The notes: a model not told the origin generated them from the sequence alone. A stretch of DNA of 64,000 nucleotides from Pseudarthrobacter phenanthrenivorans Sphe3 (GCF_000189535.1 NC_015145.1:3844001-3908000), one strand, 5' to 3'; positions 49,956 to 59,080 are shown, counted from the first letter of the stretch. Numbers and translations are program-made.

Positions 49956-51884
49956 GTGGGCATGCAGGAATCCGTCAGGGTGGAGGAAACGCCGCTGGAG
50001 CATGTGAAGGCCGCGCTTTCGCGTGAACGGGGCCGCGGCCTGCTTCCGGATCCGGCGTTCGACCAGCGCCTGGAACGGCACTTCCCAACACTGTCCGGCC
50101 TGTTCGGCTCTCTGTACGGCGGACGGCCGGACTGGACGGACCAGCTCGCTGCGCTGGTTGTCCAGTCCGCAAGGTCGTGGCAGGACCGGCCCGCAGGGCT
50201 GAAGGCGCTGGACGCCGAGCGGGAAGGCAACAGCGACTGGTTCCAGTCGAACAAGATGCTCGGCGGTGTCTGCTACGTGGACAGGTATGCCGAGAGCCTG
50301 GAAGGGGTCCGGCAACAGATCCCCTACTTCAAGGAACTTGGCCTCACCTACCTGCACCTCATGCCGCTGTTCCTTGCGCCCGAACCGCATTCCGACGGCG
50401 GGTACGCTGTTTCCAGCTACCGTAAGGTCAACCCGAAGCTGGGAACCATGGAGCAGCTGCAGTCCTTGGCCGCCGAGCTGCGGAGCAACGGCATCAGCCT
50501 GGTGGTGGACTTCATCTTCAACCACACGTCGGACGAGCACGAGTGGGCGCTCAGGGCCGCCGCGGGCGATCCGGAATACAGCGACTACTACTGGATCTTC
50601 CCAGACCGCACCATGCCGGACGCCTTCGAGCAGAACGTGCGGGAAATTTTCCCGGAGAACCATGCCGGTTCGTTCATCCAGATGGAGGATGGCCGCTGGG
50701 TGTGGGCCACCTTCCACACGTACCAATGGGACCTGAACTACTCCAACCCGGACGTCTTCCGCGCCATGGCCGGGGAGATGCTGTTCCTGGCGAACCAGGG
50801 CGTGGACATCCTGCGCATGGATGCCGTGGCCTTCATCTGGAAGCAGCTGGGCACGCCCTGCGAAAACCTTCCCGAAGCCCACACCCTGCTCCAGGCCTTC
50901 AACGCTGTATGCCGGCTCGCGGCGCCGTCGCTGCTGTTCAAGTCAGAGGCGATCGTGCACCCGGACGAGGTGGCGCTCTACATCGACCCGGCGGAATGCC
51001 AGCTTTCCTACAACCCGTTGCAGATGGCGCTGATCTGGGAGTCACTGGCCACCCGCGACGTCTCGCTCCTGGCCCAGGCCCTGGAGCGGCGGCACAACAT
51101 TCCTGCCGGTACCTCCTGGGTGAACTATGTTCGCAGCCACGACGACATCGGCTGGACCTTCGCGGACGAGGACGCCGCCGAACTGGGCATCAACGGCTTC
51201 GACCACCGCCGCTTCCTGAACTCCTTCTACGTCAACCGCTTCCCGGGCAGCTTCGCCCGCGGCGTCCCCTTCCAGGACAATCCGAAGACCGGCGACTGCC
51301 GGATTTCAGGCACGACGGCGTCCCTGTGCGGGATGGAGGTCGACCCGGCGGAGGCGGTGGAACGGATCCTCCTGGCCCATTCAGTGCCTTTCAGTACCGG
51401 CGGGATTCCGCTCCTGTACCTGGGTGACGAGGTGGGCCAGGTCAACGATTACAGCTACGCGCGGGAACCCGGCCACGAGGATGACAGCCGCTGGGTGCAC
51501 CGGCCCCACTACCCGGCGGAGCAGTATGCCCGCCGCACGGATCCCTCCACGCCGGAGGGGGCCGTTTATGGCGGACTGCAGAGGATGATCGAGGTCCGGT
51601 CGGCCACCCCCGAACTCGAGGGGACCACGCTGATCCCGTTCCATACCCACAACCCCGGCGTCCTGGCCTACCAGCGCCCGGCCGGCGCCGCCGCCGCCGG
51701 AGGCGAAACGCGCATCCTCGCGCTCGCCAACTTCAGCGATTCCCCGCAGTCCCTGGCGGCGGAGACCTTCGGCGGATTCCTGCCCGCCGCCGTCGACCTT
51801 CTCTCCGAAGCCTCGCTGCAGCTGGACCAGGGAGTCACGCTCCTGCCCCGCCAGTACGTCTGGCTGCGCGTCACTCCCGTTTAG
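49956..51884 (+). CDS. Amylosucrase-like GH13 enzyme (GH13_4)
   Basis: 642 aa, cytoplasmic, no signal. The N-terminal helical domain (RGLLPDPAFDQRLERHFPTL) and the barrel with YVDRYAESLEGVRQQIPYFKELGL are typical of amylosucrases. Catalytic residues: D289 (DILRMDAVAF), E331 (LFKSEAIVHPD) and D396 (SHDDIGW). Amylosucrase makes alpha-1,4 glucan and fructose from sucrose; sucrose hydrolase is the alternative. The GTG at 49956 and the ATG at 49962 are both possible, with GGAAGGGG upstream. Confidence 0.82.
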   Translation: MGMQESVRVEETPLEHVKAALSRERGRGLLPDPAFDQRLERHFPTLSGLFGSLYGGRPDWTDQLAALVVQSARSWQDRPAGLKALDAEREGNSDWFQSNKMLGGVCYVDRYAESLEGVRQQIPYFKELGLTYLHLMPLFLAPEPHSDGGYAVSSYRKVNPKLGTMEQLQSLAAELRSNGISLVVDFIFNHTSDEHEWALRAAAGDPEYSDYYWIFPDRTMPDAFEQNVREIFPENHAGSFIQMEDGRWVWATFHTYQWDLNYSNPDVFRAMAGEMLFLANQGVDILRMDAVAFIWKQLGTPCENLPEAHTLLQAFNAVCRLAAPSLLFKSEAIVHPDEVALYIDPAECQLSYNPLQMALIWESLATRDVSLLAQALERRHNIPAGTSWVNYVRSHDDIGWTFADEDAAELGINGFDHRRFLNSFYVNRFPGSFARGVPFQDNPKTGDCRISGTTASLCGMEVDPAEAVERILLAHSVPFSTGGIPLLYLGDEVGQVNDYSYAREPGHEDDSRWVHRPHYPAEQYARRTDPSTPEGAVYGGLQRMIEVRSATPELEGTTLIPFHTHNPGVLAYQRPAGAAAAGGETRILALANFSDSPQSLAAETFGGFLPAAVDLLSEASLQLDQGVTLLPRQYVWLRVTPV

Positions 51885-51895
51885 CCCCGCGCCCT

Positions 51896-51961
51896 CCCAA
51901 CTAGGTAGCGCTAAGTGTCGTTTTGACCGCCCAAAACGACACTTAGCGCTACCCAGTTGGG
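51896..51961. repeat. REP-like palindromic repeat, copy 3
   Basis: Same family as 1264-1333 and 11250-11313. CCCAACTAGGTAGCG outer arms and a perfect 18-bp inner stem (AGCGCTAAGTGTCGTTTT), with loop GACCGCCC. It lies 12 bases after the amylosucrase stop and 34 bases before pheA. Confidence 0.9.
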
Positions 51962-51994
51962 CAGCCGGGCGTAGCGCGTGAAACCATACGGATC

Positions 51995-52852
51995 ATGGCC
52001 TCGAAGATTGCGTACCAGGGTGAGCCCGGCGCCAACTCCAATATCGCGTGCAAGCAGATGTTCCCGGACATGGAAAGCGTCCCGTGCGCCAGCTTTGAAG
52101 ACGCGTTTGAACTCGTGTCCAGCGGCGAGGCGGACCTTGCCATGATCCCCATCGAGAACTCGATTGCCGGCCGGGTAGCGGACATCCACATCCTGCTGCC
52201 CCAGTCCAACCTGCAGATCGTGGGCGAGTTCTTCCTCCCCATCCACTTCGACCTGCTTGGCATCCCGGGCAGCACCATTGAGGGTGCCACCGAAGTCCAC
52301 AGCCATATCCACGCCCTGGGCCAGTGCCGGAAGCTGATCCGCGAACACAACCTCAAACCGGTCATCGCCGGCGATACCGCCGGGTCTGCCCGGGAGGTGG
52401 CAGAATGGAACGATCCCCGCAAGCTGTCCCTCGCTCCCCCGCTGGCCGCGCAGATCTACGGCTTGGAGGTGCTGGCGTCACGGGTTGAGGACGACCCCTC
52501 GAACACCACCCGCTTCGTGGTCCTTGCCCGCGAAAAGGAACTGCCCGCCCGGGACGCACTTCCCGGACCGGCAGTTACCAGCTTCGTATTCCGCGTCCGT
52601 AACGTCCCCTCCGCCCTGTACAAAGCGCTCGGCGGTTTCGCCACCAACGGCGTGAACATGACCAGGCTGGAGAGCTACATGGTGGGCAACGAGTTCGCCG
52701 CCACCATGTTCATGGCCGACGTCGAAGGCCACCCCGAGGACCTGCCGCTGACGCTGGCCCTCGAGGAACTGGACTTCTTCACCACCGAGGTGCGGATCCT
52801 CGGCGTCTACGCAGCCGCAGACTACAGGACAGGTCAGACCGTCAGCGGCTGA
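51995..52852 (+). CDS. pheA: Prephenate dehydratase
   Basis: 285 aa monofunctional enzyme for phenylalanine synthesis: prephenate to phenylpyruvate. The N-terminal two-subdomain dehydratase has AYQGEPGANSN, IPIENSIAGRV and the TRF motif (NTTRFVVLA). The C-terminal ACT domain (SFVFRVRNVPSALYKAL...TRLES) senses phenylalanine. No chorismate mutase domain is fused. The 3' end overlaps the convergent monooxygenase by 19 bp. Confidence 0.96.
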   Translation: MASKIAYQGEPGANSNIACKQMFPDMESVPCASFEDAFELVSSGEADLAMIPIENSIAGRVADIHILLPQSNLQIVGEFFLPIHFDLLGIPGSTIEGATEVHSHIHALGQCRKLIREHNLKPVIAGDTAGSAREVAEWNDPRKLSLAPPLAAQIYGLEVLASRVEDDPSNTTRFVVLAREKELPARDALPGPAVTSFVFRVRNVPSALYKALGGFATNGVNMTRLESYMVGNEFAATMFMADVEGHPEDLPLTLALEELDFFTTEVRILGVYAAADYRTGQTVSG

Positions 52853-54738
52853 CCTGACTCCTGGCCCTTCAGGAGGGGCCCGAAGAACCCCGCCAGTTCC
52901 GCTGTCGCCGTGAGTGGGAGGACGTGCGCCACGTACTGGTCTGGGCGGACCACCACCACCACGCCGCCGCGGTCCAGGCCGCGCAGCTCGAAGATGTCCG
53001 CGTTGGGGTCGGTGGCGTAGACCTTCTCGTAGTCGGTCAGCTTGAACGGGCCCACCTGCGGCTTGAACACCGCCGGAACCGCGTTGATGTCAACGGCCGT
53101 GTGCGGCTGCTGGTAGACCACCTTCACGTCGAACCAGGCGTCCGGATCAGCGTCCGACGGCGTCGCGGCCAGCGGCGATTCCGGCGAGTTCGCGAGCCAC
53201 TCGGCGAATTTGTCGGCGGCTGAGCCGGTCCCTGGGAGTGGAGCGTCGGCAAAGACGTAGATCCGCCAGCGGCCGTCGGCCGTAGCGTGGTGGCCCAGGT
53301 GGACGGGGTTGGTGTCGCCCACCCGCATGACGGGCGCGGACTTGAAGCGCTTGCCCACGGGGAAGCCCGTGGCCAGGTCCTGGTGGGCGGAGCTTCCGGT
53401 GACCAGCGAGGGCGTGTACTGGGTCATGAAGCCGGCGGGGAACTCTGCGGTGCTGACGTAGAAGTCCTCCAGGTCCGAGGGGTGTTCGAACTCTTCTGGC
53501 TTCTTGGCCATCATGGTGGACCATTCCTTATCGAAGTCGATCAGGTTCTTGGCCACCACCTGGCGTTCCTCGGAGTAGGTGGACAGCAGGCTCTCCGGGC
53601 TGCGGCCCTCCAGCACGTGCCCGAGCTTCCAGGCCAGGTTGAAGCCGTCCTGCATGGAGACGTTCATGCCCTGGCCGGCCTTGGCGCTGTGGGTATGGCA
53701 GGCGTCCCCGGTGATGAACACCCGCGGAGTCCGCGTGCCGCGGTCCTCCGGCAGCACGTCGTCGAACCTGTCCGTCAGCCGGTGCCCCACCTCGTAGACG
53801 CTGTGCCACGCAACATTCCGCACATCCAGCGTGTAGGGGTGCAGGATCTCGTTGGCCTTGTGGATGATCTGCTCGATGGTGGTGTTGCGGACCGCTCCCT
53901 TGTTGTTTGGGTCCACTTCCCCCAGGTCTACGTACATGCGGAAAAGGAAGCCGCCTTCGCGCGGAATGAGCAGGATGCTGCCCTTCTCGCCCTGGATGGC
54001 GCATTTGGTGCGGATATCGGGGAAGTCGGTGACTGCCAGCACGTCCATGACGCCCCAGGCATGGTTTGCGGCGTCGCCGGCAAGGTGGCAGCCGATCGCC
54101 TCCCGCACCTTACTGCGGGCACCATCCGCACCGATGACGTATTTAGCACGGACCACCCGCTCCTTCCCCTCCTCGGCGCCGGAGGCATGGGCCAGTGTGA
54201 CGGTGACCGGATACTCGCCCTCACCCACCTCGAGGCCGCGGAACTCGTAGCCGTAGTCCGGTGTCAATCGGGAGGGCGAGTTCGCTGCGTATTCGGCGAA
54301 GTAGTCCAGGACGCGTGCCTGGTTGACGATCAGGTGCGGAAACTCACTGATGCCCATCTCGTCGTCCACAGCGCGGGCCGCCCGGACAATGCGGGTATGG
54401 TCTGCGGGGTCCGGCTTCCAGAATGCCATTTCGGTGATCCGGTACGCCTCGGCGGTGATCCTTTCAGCGAAGCCGAAGGCCTGGAAGGTCTCCACACTGC
54501 GCGCCTGGATGCCGTCCGCCTGCCCGATGGCCAGCCGGCCGGGCCGCCGTTCAATGATGCGGGTGGTGATGTTCGGGAATTGTGAAAGCTGGGCGGCGGC
54601 GAGCATGCCGGCAGGTCCGGTGCCCACAATCAGCACGTCAACTTCGTCCGGGAGGTCGGCAGGGCGGTTGACGCCTACCCCTGCTGCAGGCTTGACCCGC
54701 GGGTCGCCTGATACGTAACCGTGGTGGTGGAACTGCAC
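52834..54738 (-). CDS. FAD-dependent aromatic monooxygenase (phenol / 3-hydroxybenzoate hydroxylase type)
   Basis: 634 aa. GxGxxG FAD motif (IVGTGPAGMLAAAQL, near residue 40), the YVIGADGARSKVREAIG DG motif and the FITGDACHTHSAKAGQGMN GD motif of class A flavin monooxygenases. A C-terminal thioredoxin-like domain (residues about 460-634) marks the phenol 2-monooxygenase/3-hydroxybenzoate 4-hydroxylase branch, which hydroxylates phenolic substrates with NADPH. GTG 54738 has GAGGA 6 bases upstream and opens the conserved QFHHHGYVSG. The exact substrate is unknown. Confidence 0.85.
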   Translation of the reverse strand: MQFHHHGYVSGDPRVKPAAGVGVNRPADLPDEVDVLIVGTGPAGMLAAAQLSQFPNITTRIIERRPGRLAIGQADGIQARSVETFQAFGFAERITAEAYRITEMAFWKPDPADHTRIVRAARAVDDEMGISEFPHLIVNQARVLDYFAEYAANSPSRLTPDYGYEFRGLEVGEGEYPVTVTLAHASGAEEGKERVVRAKYVIGADGARSKVREAIGCHLAGDAANHAWGVMDVLAVTDFPDIRTKCAIQGEKGSILLIPREGGFLFRMYVDLGEVDPNNKGAVRNTTIEQIIHKANEILHPYTLDVRNVAWHSVYEVGHRLTDRFDDVLPEDRGTRTPRVFITGDACHTHSAKAGQGMNVSMQDGFNLAWKLGHVLEGRSPESLLSTYSEERQVVAKNLIDFDKEWSTMMAKKPEEFEHPSDLEDFYVSTAEFPAGFMTQYTPSLVTGSSAHQDLATGFPVGKRFKSAPVMRVGDTNPVHLGHHATADGRWRIYVFADAPLPGTGSAADKFAEWLANSPESPLAATPSDADPDAWFDVKVVYQQPHTAVDINAVPAVFKPQVGPFKLTDYEKVYATDPNADIFELRGLDRGGVVVVVRPDQYVAHVLPLTATAELAGFFGPLLKGQESGQPLTV

Positions 54739-54786
54739 GGGAATCCTCACTTCGTTGTGTGGTGGCCTGGCCAGGAACGGTGTTCG

Positions 54787-54816
54787 ATAATAGAATTTCG
54801 GTTTCCATATGAGAAA
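54787..54816 (-). promoter_or_regulatory. Monooxygenase promoter and possible IclR-type operator
   Basis: Minus strand: TTCTCA (-35), 17 bases, TATTAT (-10, 54792-54787). The -35 region overlaps the near-palindrome TTTCTCATATGGAAA, and downstream is TTATCGAAC, which resembles IclR-family boxes used in aromatic catabolism (PcaR/PcaU). No regulator gene is adjacent. Confidence 0.4.
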
Positions 54817-54948
54817 ACGACCGATTGAGCACCACTGTACGCCACCTGTGACTTGGACTACAAGGCACGGCGAGCAGGCTGGCGAAAGGGGCCGCGAGGG
54901 GAAAAGACACCCTGACCCCGGCCACGACCGGAACGCAGGCACAACAAA

Positions 54949-54988
54949 GGCGCCCGCCAACCTTCCATCGGGAAGATTGGCGGGCGCC
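54949..54988 (-). terminator. Terminator of the SYVTLP-protein gene
   Basis: GGCGCCCGCCAA (54949-54960) and TTGGCGGGCGCC (54977-54988) are exact complements with an inner GAAGG/CCTTC. On the minus strand the stem is followed by TTTGTTGT. It starts 14 bases after the stop of the 55002-55247 gene. Confidence 0.8.
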
Positions 54989-55001
54989 GTCGCGTCTGCT
55001 T

Positions 55002-55247
55002 CTAGCCCACGCGGGTGTAGCTGATCTCCGTCTCTCCGAGCGGAGCCGAGTGGAGGGTCACGTAGCTGCCCTGGGCTTTGCTGCCATTGGCGGTGAGGCC
55101 CGCCGGCAGAGTGACATAGCTTCCTGCGGCGGGGAATGAAGCTTCCGCCGCACTGGGCAGGGTGATGTAGCTGTCCCGGCGCGGGGCAGCGTCAAGGCGG
55201 GTCGCGTTGGCGTTATGGGATACAGGGCGTTCGATGAGCAAGGTCAT
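55002..55247 (-). CDS. Small protein with repeated SYVTLP motif
   Basis: 81 aa, not a recognised family. The motif SYITLP (26-31), SYVTLP (43-48), SYVTLH (61-66) and SYTRV (76-80) recur every 15-18 residues, preceded by D or G, with Ala-rich linkers. A very good RBS (GAGGAGAA) precedes ATG 55247, and a strong terminator follows, so it is a genuine single-gene transcript. No signal peptide, membrane helix or cysteine. Function unknown; it could be a self-assembling or polymer-binding protein, or a peptide precursor. Confidence 0.75.
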   Translation of the reverse strand: MTLLIERPVSHNANATRLDAAPRRDSYITLPSAAEASFPAAGSYVTLPAGLTANGSKAQGSYVTLHSAPLGETEISYTRVG

Positions 55248-55540
55248 GGGGGTTCTCCTCGTGGTCGCGGATTGGTTGCTGGCGTGCCAGGTGAGTGCCG
55301 CTGCCCATACTTCAATCCCTGCACGGTGCGGGGAGGGGGCGGGGGTGCCTGCAGGGAGGGTGGGCGCCGGCGTTGCTGCAGCGGGGACGGTTCACCCGCG
55401 GGGCACTCAAGGGCTTCGGTGGCCTATCAACAATCTTACCGGCTTAATTTGATCTGCTCATAATAAGGTGGGCGATCTCACGCCACCGCCACGTCCAGGG
55501 CCTCGACCCTTGCCGCAGGGACGAGCCGTGGGAAACGATC

Positions 55541-55576
55541 GTGCCGGGCGCAGGTTGGGGGACCTGCGCCCGGCAC
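55541..55576. repeat. Perfect 15-bp hairpin downstream of cstR
   Basis: GTGCCGGGCGCAGGT (55541-55555) and 55562-55576 are exact complements with a 6-base loop. It lies 48 bases after the cstR stop on the minus strand and may be its terminator. Confidence 0.7.
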
Positions 55577-55587
55577 GGAGCCTCAAA

Positions 55588-55914
<327 letters not shown>

Positions 55915-55918
55915 CTAT

Positions 55919-55976
55919 ATACCCCTTGGGGTGTTTTGTGTACCCCCGGGGGTATGTGCAATACTCGGTGGGGTAT
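55919..55976. promoter_or_regulatory. CstR operator array and sulfur operon promoter
   Basis: Three C-rich/G-rich palindromes are phased at 21 bp: ACCCCTTGGGGT (centre 55926.5), perfect TACCCCCGGGGGTA (55941-55954, centre 55947.5) and TACTCGGTGGGGTA (centre 55968.5). The middle one lies in the spacer of a promoter reading TTGTGT (55936-55941)-N18-AATACT (55960-55965). The 21-bp steps place all sites on the same DNA face. Confidence 0.8.
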
Positions 55977-56004
55977 TCACCCTTCACCTATCGAGAGGCC
56001 AGCA

Positions 56005-56628
56005 ATGACTTCCCCTTCCACGGCAACCGCCTTCACCGCACTCGCCCCTGAGACCCTCCAGTCCTGGATCAAAGAGCACCAGGACCTCGTGGTGATCGAC
56101 GTCCGCTCCGCCGCCGAGTTCGAGTCCATGCACATCCGCGGCTCCTACAACGTGCCCCTGCCGCTGCTGTCCGAACATACGGACGAGCTCGCCGCCCGGC
56201 TGGGTTCCCGCGTGGTCCTGGTCTGCCAGTCCGGCGTGCGCGCCGAGCAGGCCCGCCAGCGCCTTGCCAAGGCCGGAATTGACACCGCCTACGTCCTGAC
56301 GGGCGGCGCACCCGGCTTCGCCGCTGCCGGCGGCGACGTGGTCAAGGGAAAGAACCGCTGGGACCTTGAGCGCCAGGTCCGCCTTGTGGCCGGTTCCCTG
56401 GTGGTCCTGGGCCTGGCCGGGGGCAAGTTCGTCTCCCCGAAGATCCGGACGCTTGCCGGGGTCATCGGCACCGGCCTGACGTTCTCAGCGGCCACCAACA
56501 CCTGCGCTATGGGCCAGGCCATCTCGGCCATGCCGTGGAACAAGGCCGCCAAGGAACCCACCCGCGAAAGCGCCATCCTTGCCCTGCCCGTCAACACCGA
56601 GGTGAACGCAGAGGCCAAGGCATCATGA
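56005..56628 (+). CDS. Rhodanese with C-terminal membrane domain (YgaP-like)
   Basis: 207 aa. An N-terminal rhodanese (residues about 12-105, catalytic C74 in VCQSGVRA) is followed by a DUF2892-type pair of helices (RLVAGSLVVLGLAGG, IGTGLTFSAATNTCAMG). YgaP-like proteins hold a membrane-attached sulfurtransferase on the cytoplasmic side. RBS GAGAGG. Its TGA overlaps the next ATG (ATGA). First gene behind the CstR operators. Confidence 0.9.
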   Translation: MTSPSTATAFTALAPETLQSWIKEHQDLVVIDVRSAAEFESMHIRGSYNVPLPLLSEHTDELAARLGSRVVLVCQSGVRAEQARQRLAKAGIDTAYVLTGGAPGFAAAGGDVVKGKNRWDLERQVRLVAGSLVVLGLAGGKFVSPKIRTLAGVIGTGLTFSAATNTCAMGQAISAMPWNKAAKEPTRESAILALPVNTEVNAEAKAS

Positions 56629-57524
56629 CCCTCACCCTCATCCTGGTCCTTGCGCTGTCGGTGGTCATCGGGCTCTCGCTCGGCGTCCTGGGCGGCGGCG
56701 GGTCCATCCTGACCGTGCCGATCCTGGTCTACGTGGCCGGCTTCGAGGCCAAGGAGGCCATCGCGGCGTCGCTGTTCGTCGTCGCCGTGACCTCGGCAGT
56801 GAGCGTGTTCAGCCACGCCCGCGGGGGCAGGGTGATGTGGCGGACTGGCCTGATCTTCGGTGCCGCCGGCATGGCCGGCGCGTTCGTCGGCGGACTGCTC
56901 GGCGGGCATATCCCCGGCCAGATCCTGCTCATCGCCTTCGCCGTCATGATGGTGGCCACCTCCGTGGCCATGCTCCGCGGCCGGAAGAGGAAGAACGACG
57001 ACGGCGCCGCACCGGCCAAGCACGAACTTCCCCTTGGCAGGGTGCTCCTGGACGGGGCGGTCGTCGGGCTGGTCACAGGCCTGGTGGGTGCCGGCGGCGG
57101 ATTCCTCGTGGTGCCGGCCCTGGCACTGCTGGGCGGCCTGCCGATGTCCGTTGCCGTGGGCACGTCTTTGGTGGTCATCGCGATGAAGTCCTTCGCGGGA
57201 CTTGCCGGATACCTCACCACCGTCCAGCTCGACTGGGGTGTCACCCTCGGTGTCACGGCGGCAGCAGTCGTTGGCTCGCTCATCGGCGCAAAGCTCGCCG
57301 GCCGGATCCCGGAGGCCGTGCTTCGCAAGGCCTTCGGCTGGTTCGTCCTGGCGATGGGCACCTTTGTCCTTGTCCAGCAGGCACCGGCCGACCTGCGTTG
57401 GTTCATCGCAGCCGGCGTCGCCGCCCTCACGGCAGCCACTGCGGGAGTCTGCTGGTTCTTCATCAGCTCCTGCCCCCTTCGCAACCGCAGCGGCCGCCGC
57501 AGCAAAATCCCCTCACCCGCCTAA
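56625..57524 (+). CDS. TauE/SafE family permease
   Basis: 299 aa, eight or nine membrane helices, GVLGGGGSILTVPILVYVAG and GLVGAGGGFLVVPALALLGG internal repeat of the sulfite/sulfonate exporter family. In CstR operons it exports sulfite or thiosulfate made by persulfide oxidation (inference). ATG 56625 overlaps the rhodanese stop. A basic C-terminal tail follows the last helix. Confidence 0.9.
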   Translation: MTLTLILVLALSVVIGLSLGVLGGGGSILTVPILVYVAGFEAKEAIAASLFVVAVTSAVSVFSHARGGRVMWRTGLIFGAAGMAGAFVGGLLGGHIPGQILLIAFAVMMVATSVAMLRGRKRKNDDGAAPAKHELPLGRVLLDGAVVGLVTGLVGAGGGFLVVPALALLGGLPMSVAVGTSLVVIAMKSFAGLAGYLTTVQLDWGVTLGVTAAAVVGSLIGAKLAGRIPEAVLRKAFGWFVLAMGTFVLVQQAPADLRWFIAAGVAALTAATAGVCWFFISSCPLRNRSGRRSKIPSPA

Positions 57525-57554
57525 ACCAACTACCCCTTCCCAAGGAGAAACATC

Positions 57555-57896
57555 ATGGGTTTTATCAGCTCCCTGAAGCGGGCCTTCAGCAAGCCCTACA
57601 CAACGGTGTCGGTTGCCGAGGCCAAGGAACTCCTGTCCTCGGGCGCCACCCTGGTCGATGTCCGCTCCGCCCAGGAATGGCGCTCCGGACGGGCTCCCCA
57701 GGCCAAGCACGTCCCGCTGGACCGGCTGCAGGCCAGCACCGCGGGAATCCAGAAGACCCGGCCAGTCGTCGCCATCTGCGCGTCCGGCGTCCGCTCCGCC
57801 TCGGCCGCCCGGCTGCTCGCGGCGAAGGGATACCGGGCTTACTCGATCCGCGGCGGAATGGCCGCCTGGCGCCAGGCCGGCGAGCCGGTCCGCTGA
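57555..57896 (+). CDS. Single-domain rhodanese
   Basis: 113 aa. DVRSAQEWRSGRAPQAKHVP and active-site C75 in AICASGVRSAS. Sulfurtransferase, cytoplasmic. RBS AAGGAG before ATG 57555. Third gene of the CstR-controlled operon. Confidence 0.92.
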   Translation: MGFISSLKRAFSKPYTTVSVAEAKELLSSGATLVDVRSAQEWRSGRAPQAKHVPLDRLQASTAGIQKTRPVVAICASGVRSASAARLLAAKGYRAYSIRGGMAAWRQAGEPVR

Positions 57897-57925
57897 ACAA
57901 CATCACCATTTCAAAGGAGAAACCA

Positions 57926-58222
57926 GTGGCTGAAATTACCGTCACCGAAGCAGAACAGCGGCGCACCAGCGCCCGCATCCTCGACGTCCGCGAGGACTTC
58001 GAGGTCGCCGAGGGCATGATCCCCGGCGCCCTGCACATCCCCATGGGCCAACTGCAGGCACGCCTGTCCGAACTGGACCCCGCAGTCCCCGTCATCGCGG
58101 TCTGCCGCAGCGGCAACCGTTCAGCCCGCGTGGCCGACGCCCTCAACGGAGCCGGCTTCAGCGCGGACACCATGGCCGGCGGCATGATCGCGTGGACCCG
58201 CGCGGGCCTCCCCACCAGCTGA
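57926..58222 (+). CDS. Single-domain rhodanese
   Basis: 98 aa. LDVREDFEVAEGMIPGALHIP and active-site C60 in AVCRSGNRSARV. GTG 57926 follows AAAGGAGAAACCA. A second stand-alone sulfurtransferase 29 bp after the first; about as short as a rhodanese can be. Confidence 0.92.
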   Translation: MAEITVTEAEQRRTSARILDVREDFEVAEGMIPGALHIPMGQLQARLSELDPAVPVIAVCRSGNRSARVADALNGAGFSADTMAGGMIAWTRAGLPTS

Positions 58223-58290
58223 CCCTGCAGCCCGCTCAGCCACCGCCCAAGACAATCACCGCAGCTAACCCCCGAAAGGACAGCAAAACC

Positions 58291-58653
58291 ATGGCAACCA
58301 TCGACGTCACCGAGCAAAGCTTCGCTGAAACACTGGAAAGCAACGAGATAGTCTTCGTTGATTTCTGGGCAGCCTGGTGCGGACCCTGCCGGATGTTCGC
58401 GCCCACGTACGGCGCCGCAGCGGAACGCCACCCGGACATCACCTTCGCCAAGGTGGACACGGAAGCTGAGCGGGCGCTGGCCGCCGCGGCCAGCATCAGG
58501 TCCATTCCCACCCTGATGGCATTCAAGGACAAGACCCTGGTGTTCTCCCAGCCAGGCGCCCTCAACGCCACGGGCCTGGAAGAGGTCATCCAGGCCGTAA
58601 AGAACCTGGACATGGATGAACTCCGCGCCCAGGCCGGACACCAGAACGCCTGA
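58291..58653 (+). CDS. trxA: Thioredoxin
   Basis: 120 aa. Active site WCGPC (C30, C33) and the cis-proline segment SIPTLMAF. It reduces disulfides and persulfides, here probably regenerating sulfurtransferases of the operon. ATG 58291 follows AAAGGA. The next gene starts 38 bp before its stop, in another frame. The trxA name is the family name, not proof of the main thioredoxin. Confidence 0.93.
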   Translation: MATIDVTEQSFAETLESNEIVFVDFWAAWCGPCRMFAPTYGAAAERHPDITFAKVDTEAERALAAAASIRSIPTLMAFKDKTLVFSQPGALNATGLEEVIQAVKNLDMDELRAQAGHQNA

Positions 58654-59068
58654 TGGGATACCAGAGGGCCAGGCCTACCGCACTGTAACGGCAGACGAAT
58701 TCGCCACGGTGTGGCCCCGCGCCACGCTGGTGGACGTGCGGAGCCGGGAAGAGCATGCCACCGCGCACGTCCCCGGGAGCCTGAACATCCCGCTGGACGA
58801 CTTGCCCTCCCGGCTTGCCGACCTGCCCGGCGGCACGCTTTACCTCATGTGCGGGTCCGGAAAGCGCAGCAGCCAGGCCGCGCGGATCCTTACCGGCCAC
58901 GGATACCAAACGGTCAACGTGTCCGGCGGTATAACCGAGTGGTACCGCGCAGGGCACCCGGTGACGTACCAACCTGCCCCGGAAAACCCGCCCCGACAAC
59001 AACGGGGCCATTCCCCATCTGGCCTGCGCAGGCTCCTGCACCGGCTGTTCCAGAGACAATCCCCCTAG
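58616..59068 (+). CDS. Rhodanese with basic C-terminal tail
   Basis: 150 aa. Rhodanese domain with LVDVRSREEHATAHVPGSLNIP and active-site C79 in LMCGSGKRSSQA, then an Arg/Gln-rich tail of about 30 aa (RLLHRLFQRQ). The start lies inside the thioredoxin gene (38-bp overlap), which implies translational coupling. Fourth sulfurtransferase of the island. Confidence 0.85.
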   Translation: MNSAPRPDTRTPDGIPEGQAYRTVTADEFATVWPRATLVDVRSREEHATAHVPGSLNIPLDDLPSRLADLPGGTLYLMCGSGKRSSQAARILTGHGYQTVNVSGGITEWYRAGHPVTYQPAPENPPRQQRGHSPSGLRRLLHRLFQRQSP

Positions 59069-59080
59069 GCCGCAGTCGGC

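Noticed and set aside
56837..57925. Long open frame running through the TauE gene into the rhodanese frame
   Set aside because: It is a shadow of the TauE and rhodanese genes; the real rhodanese starts at GTG 57926 with its own RBS.
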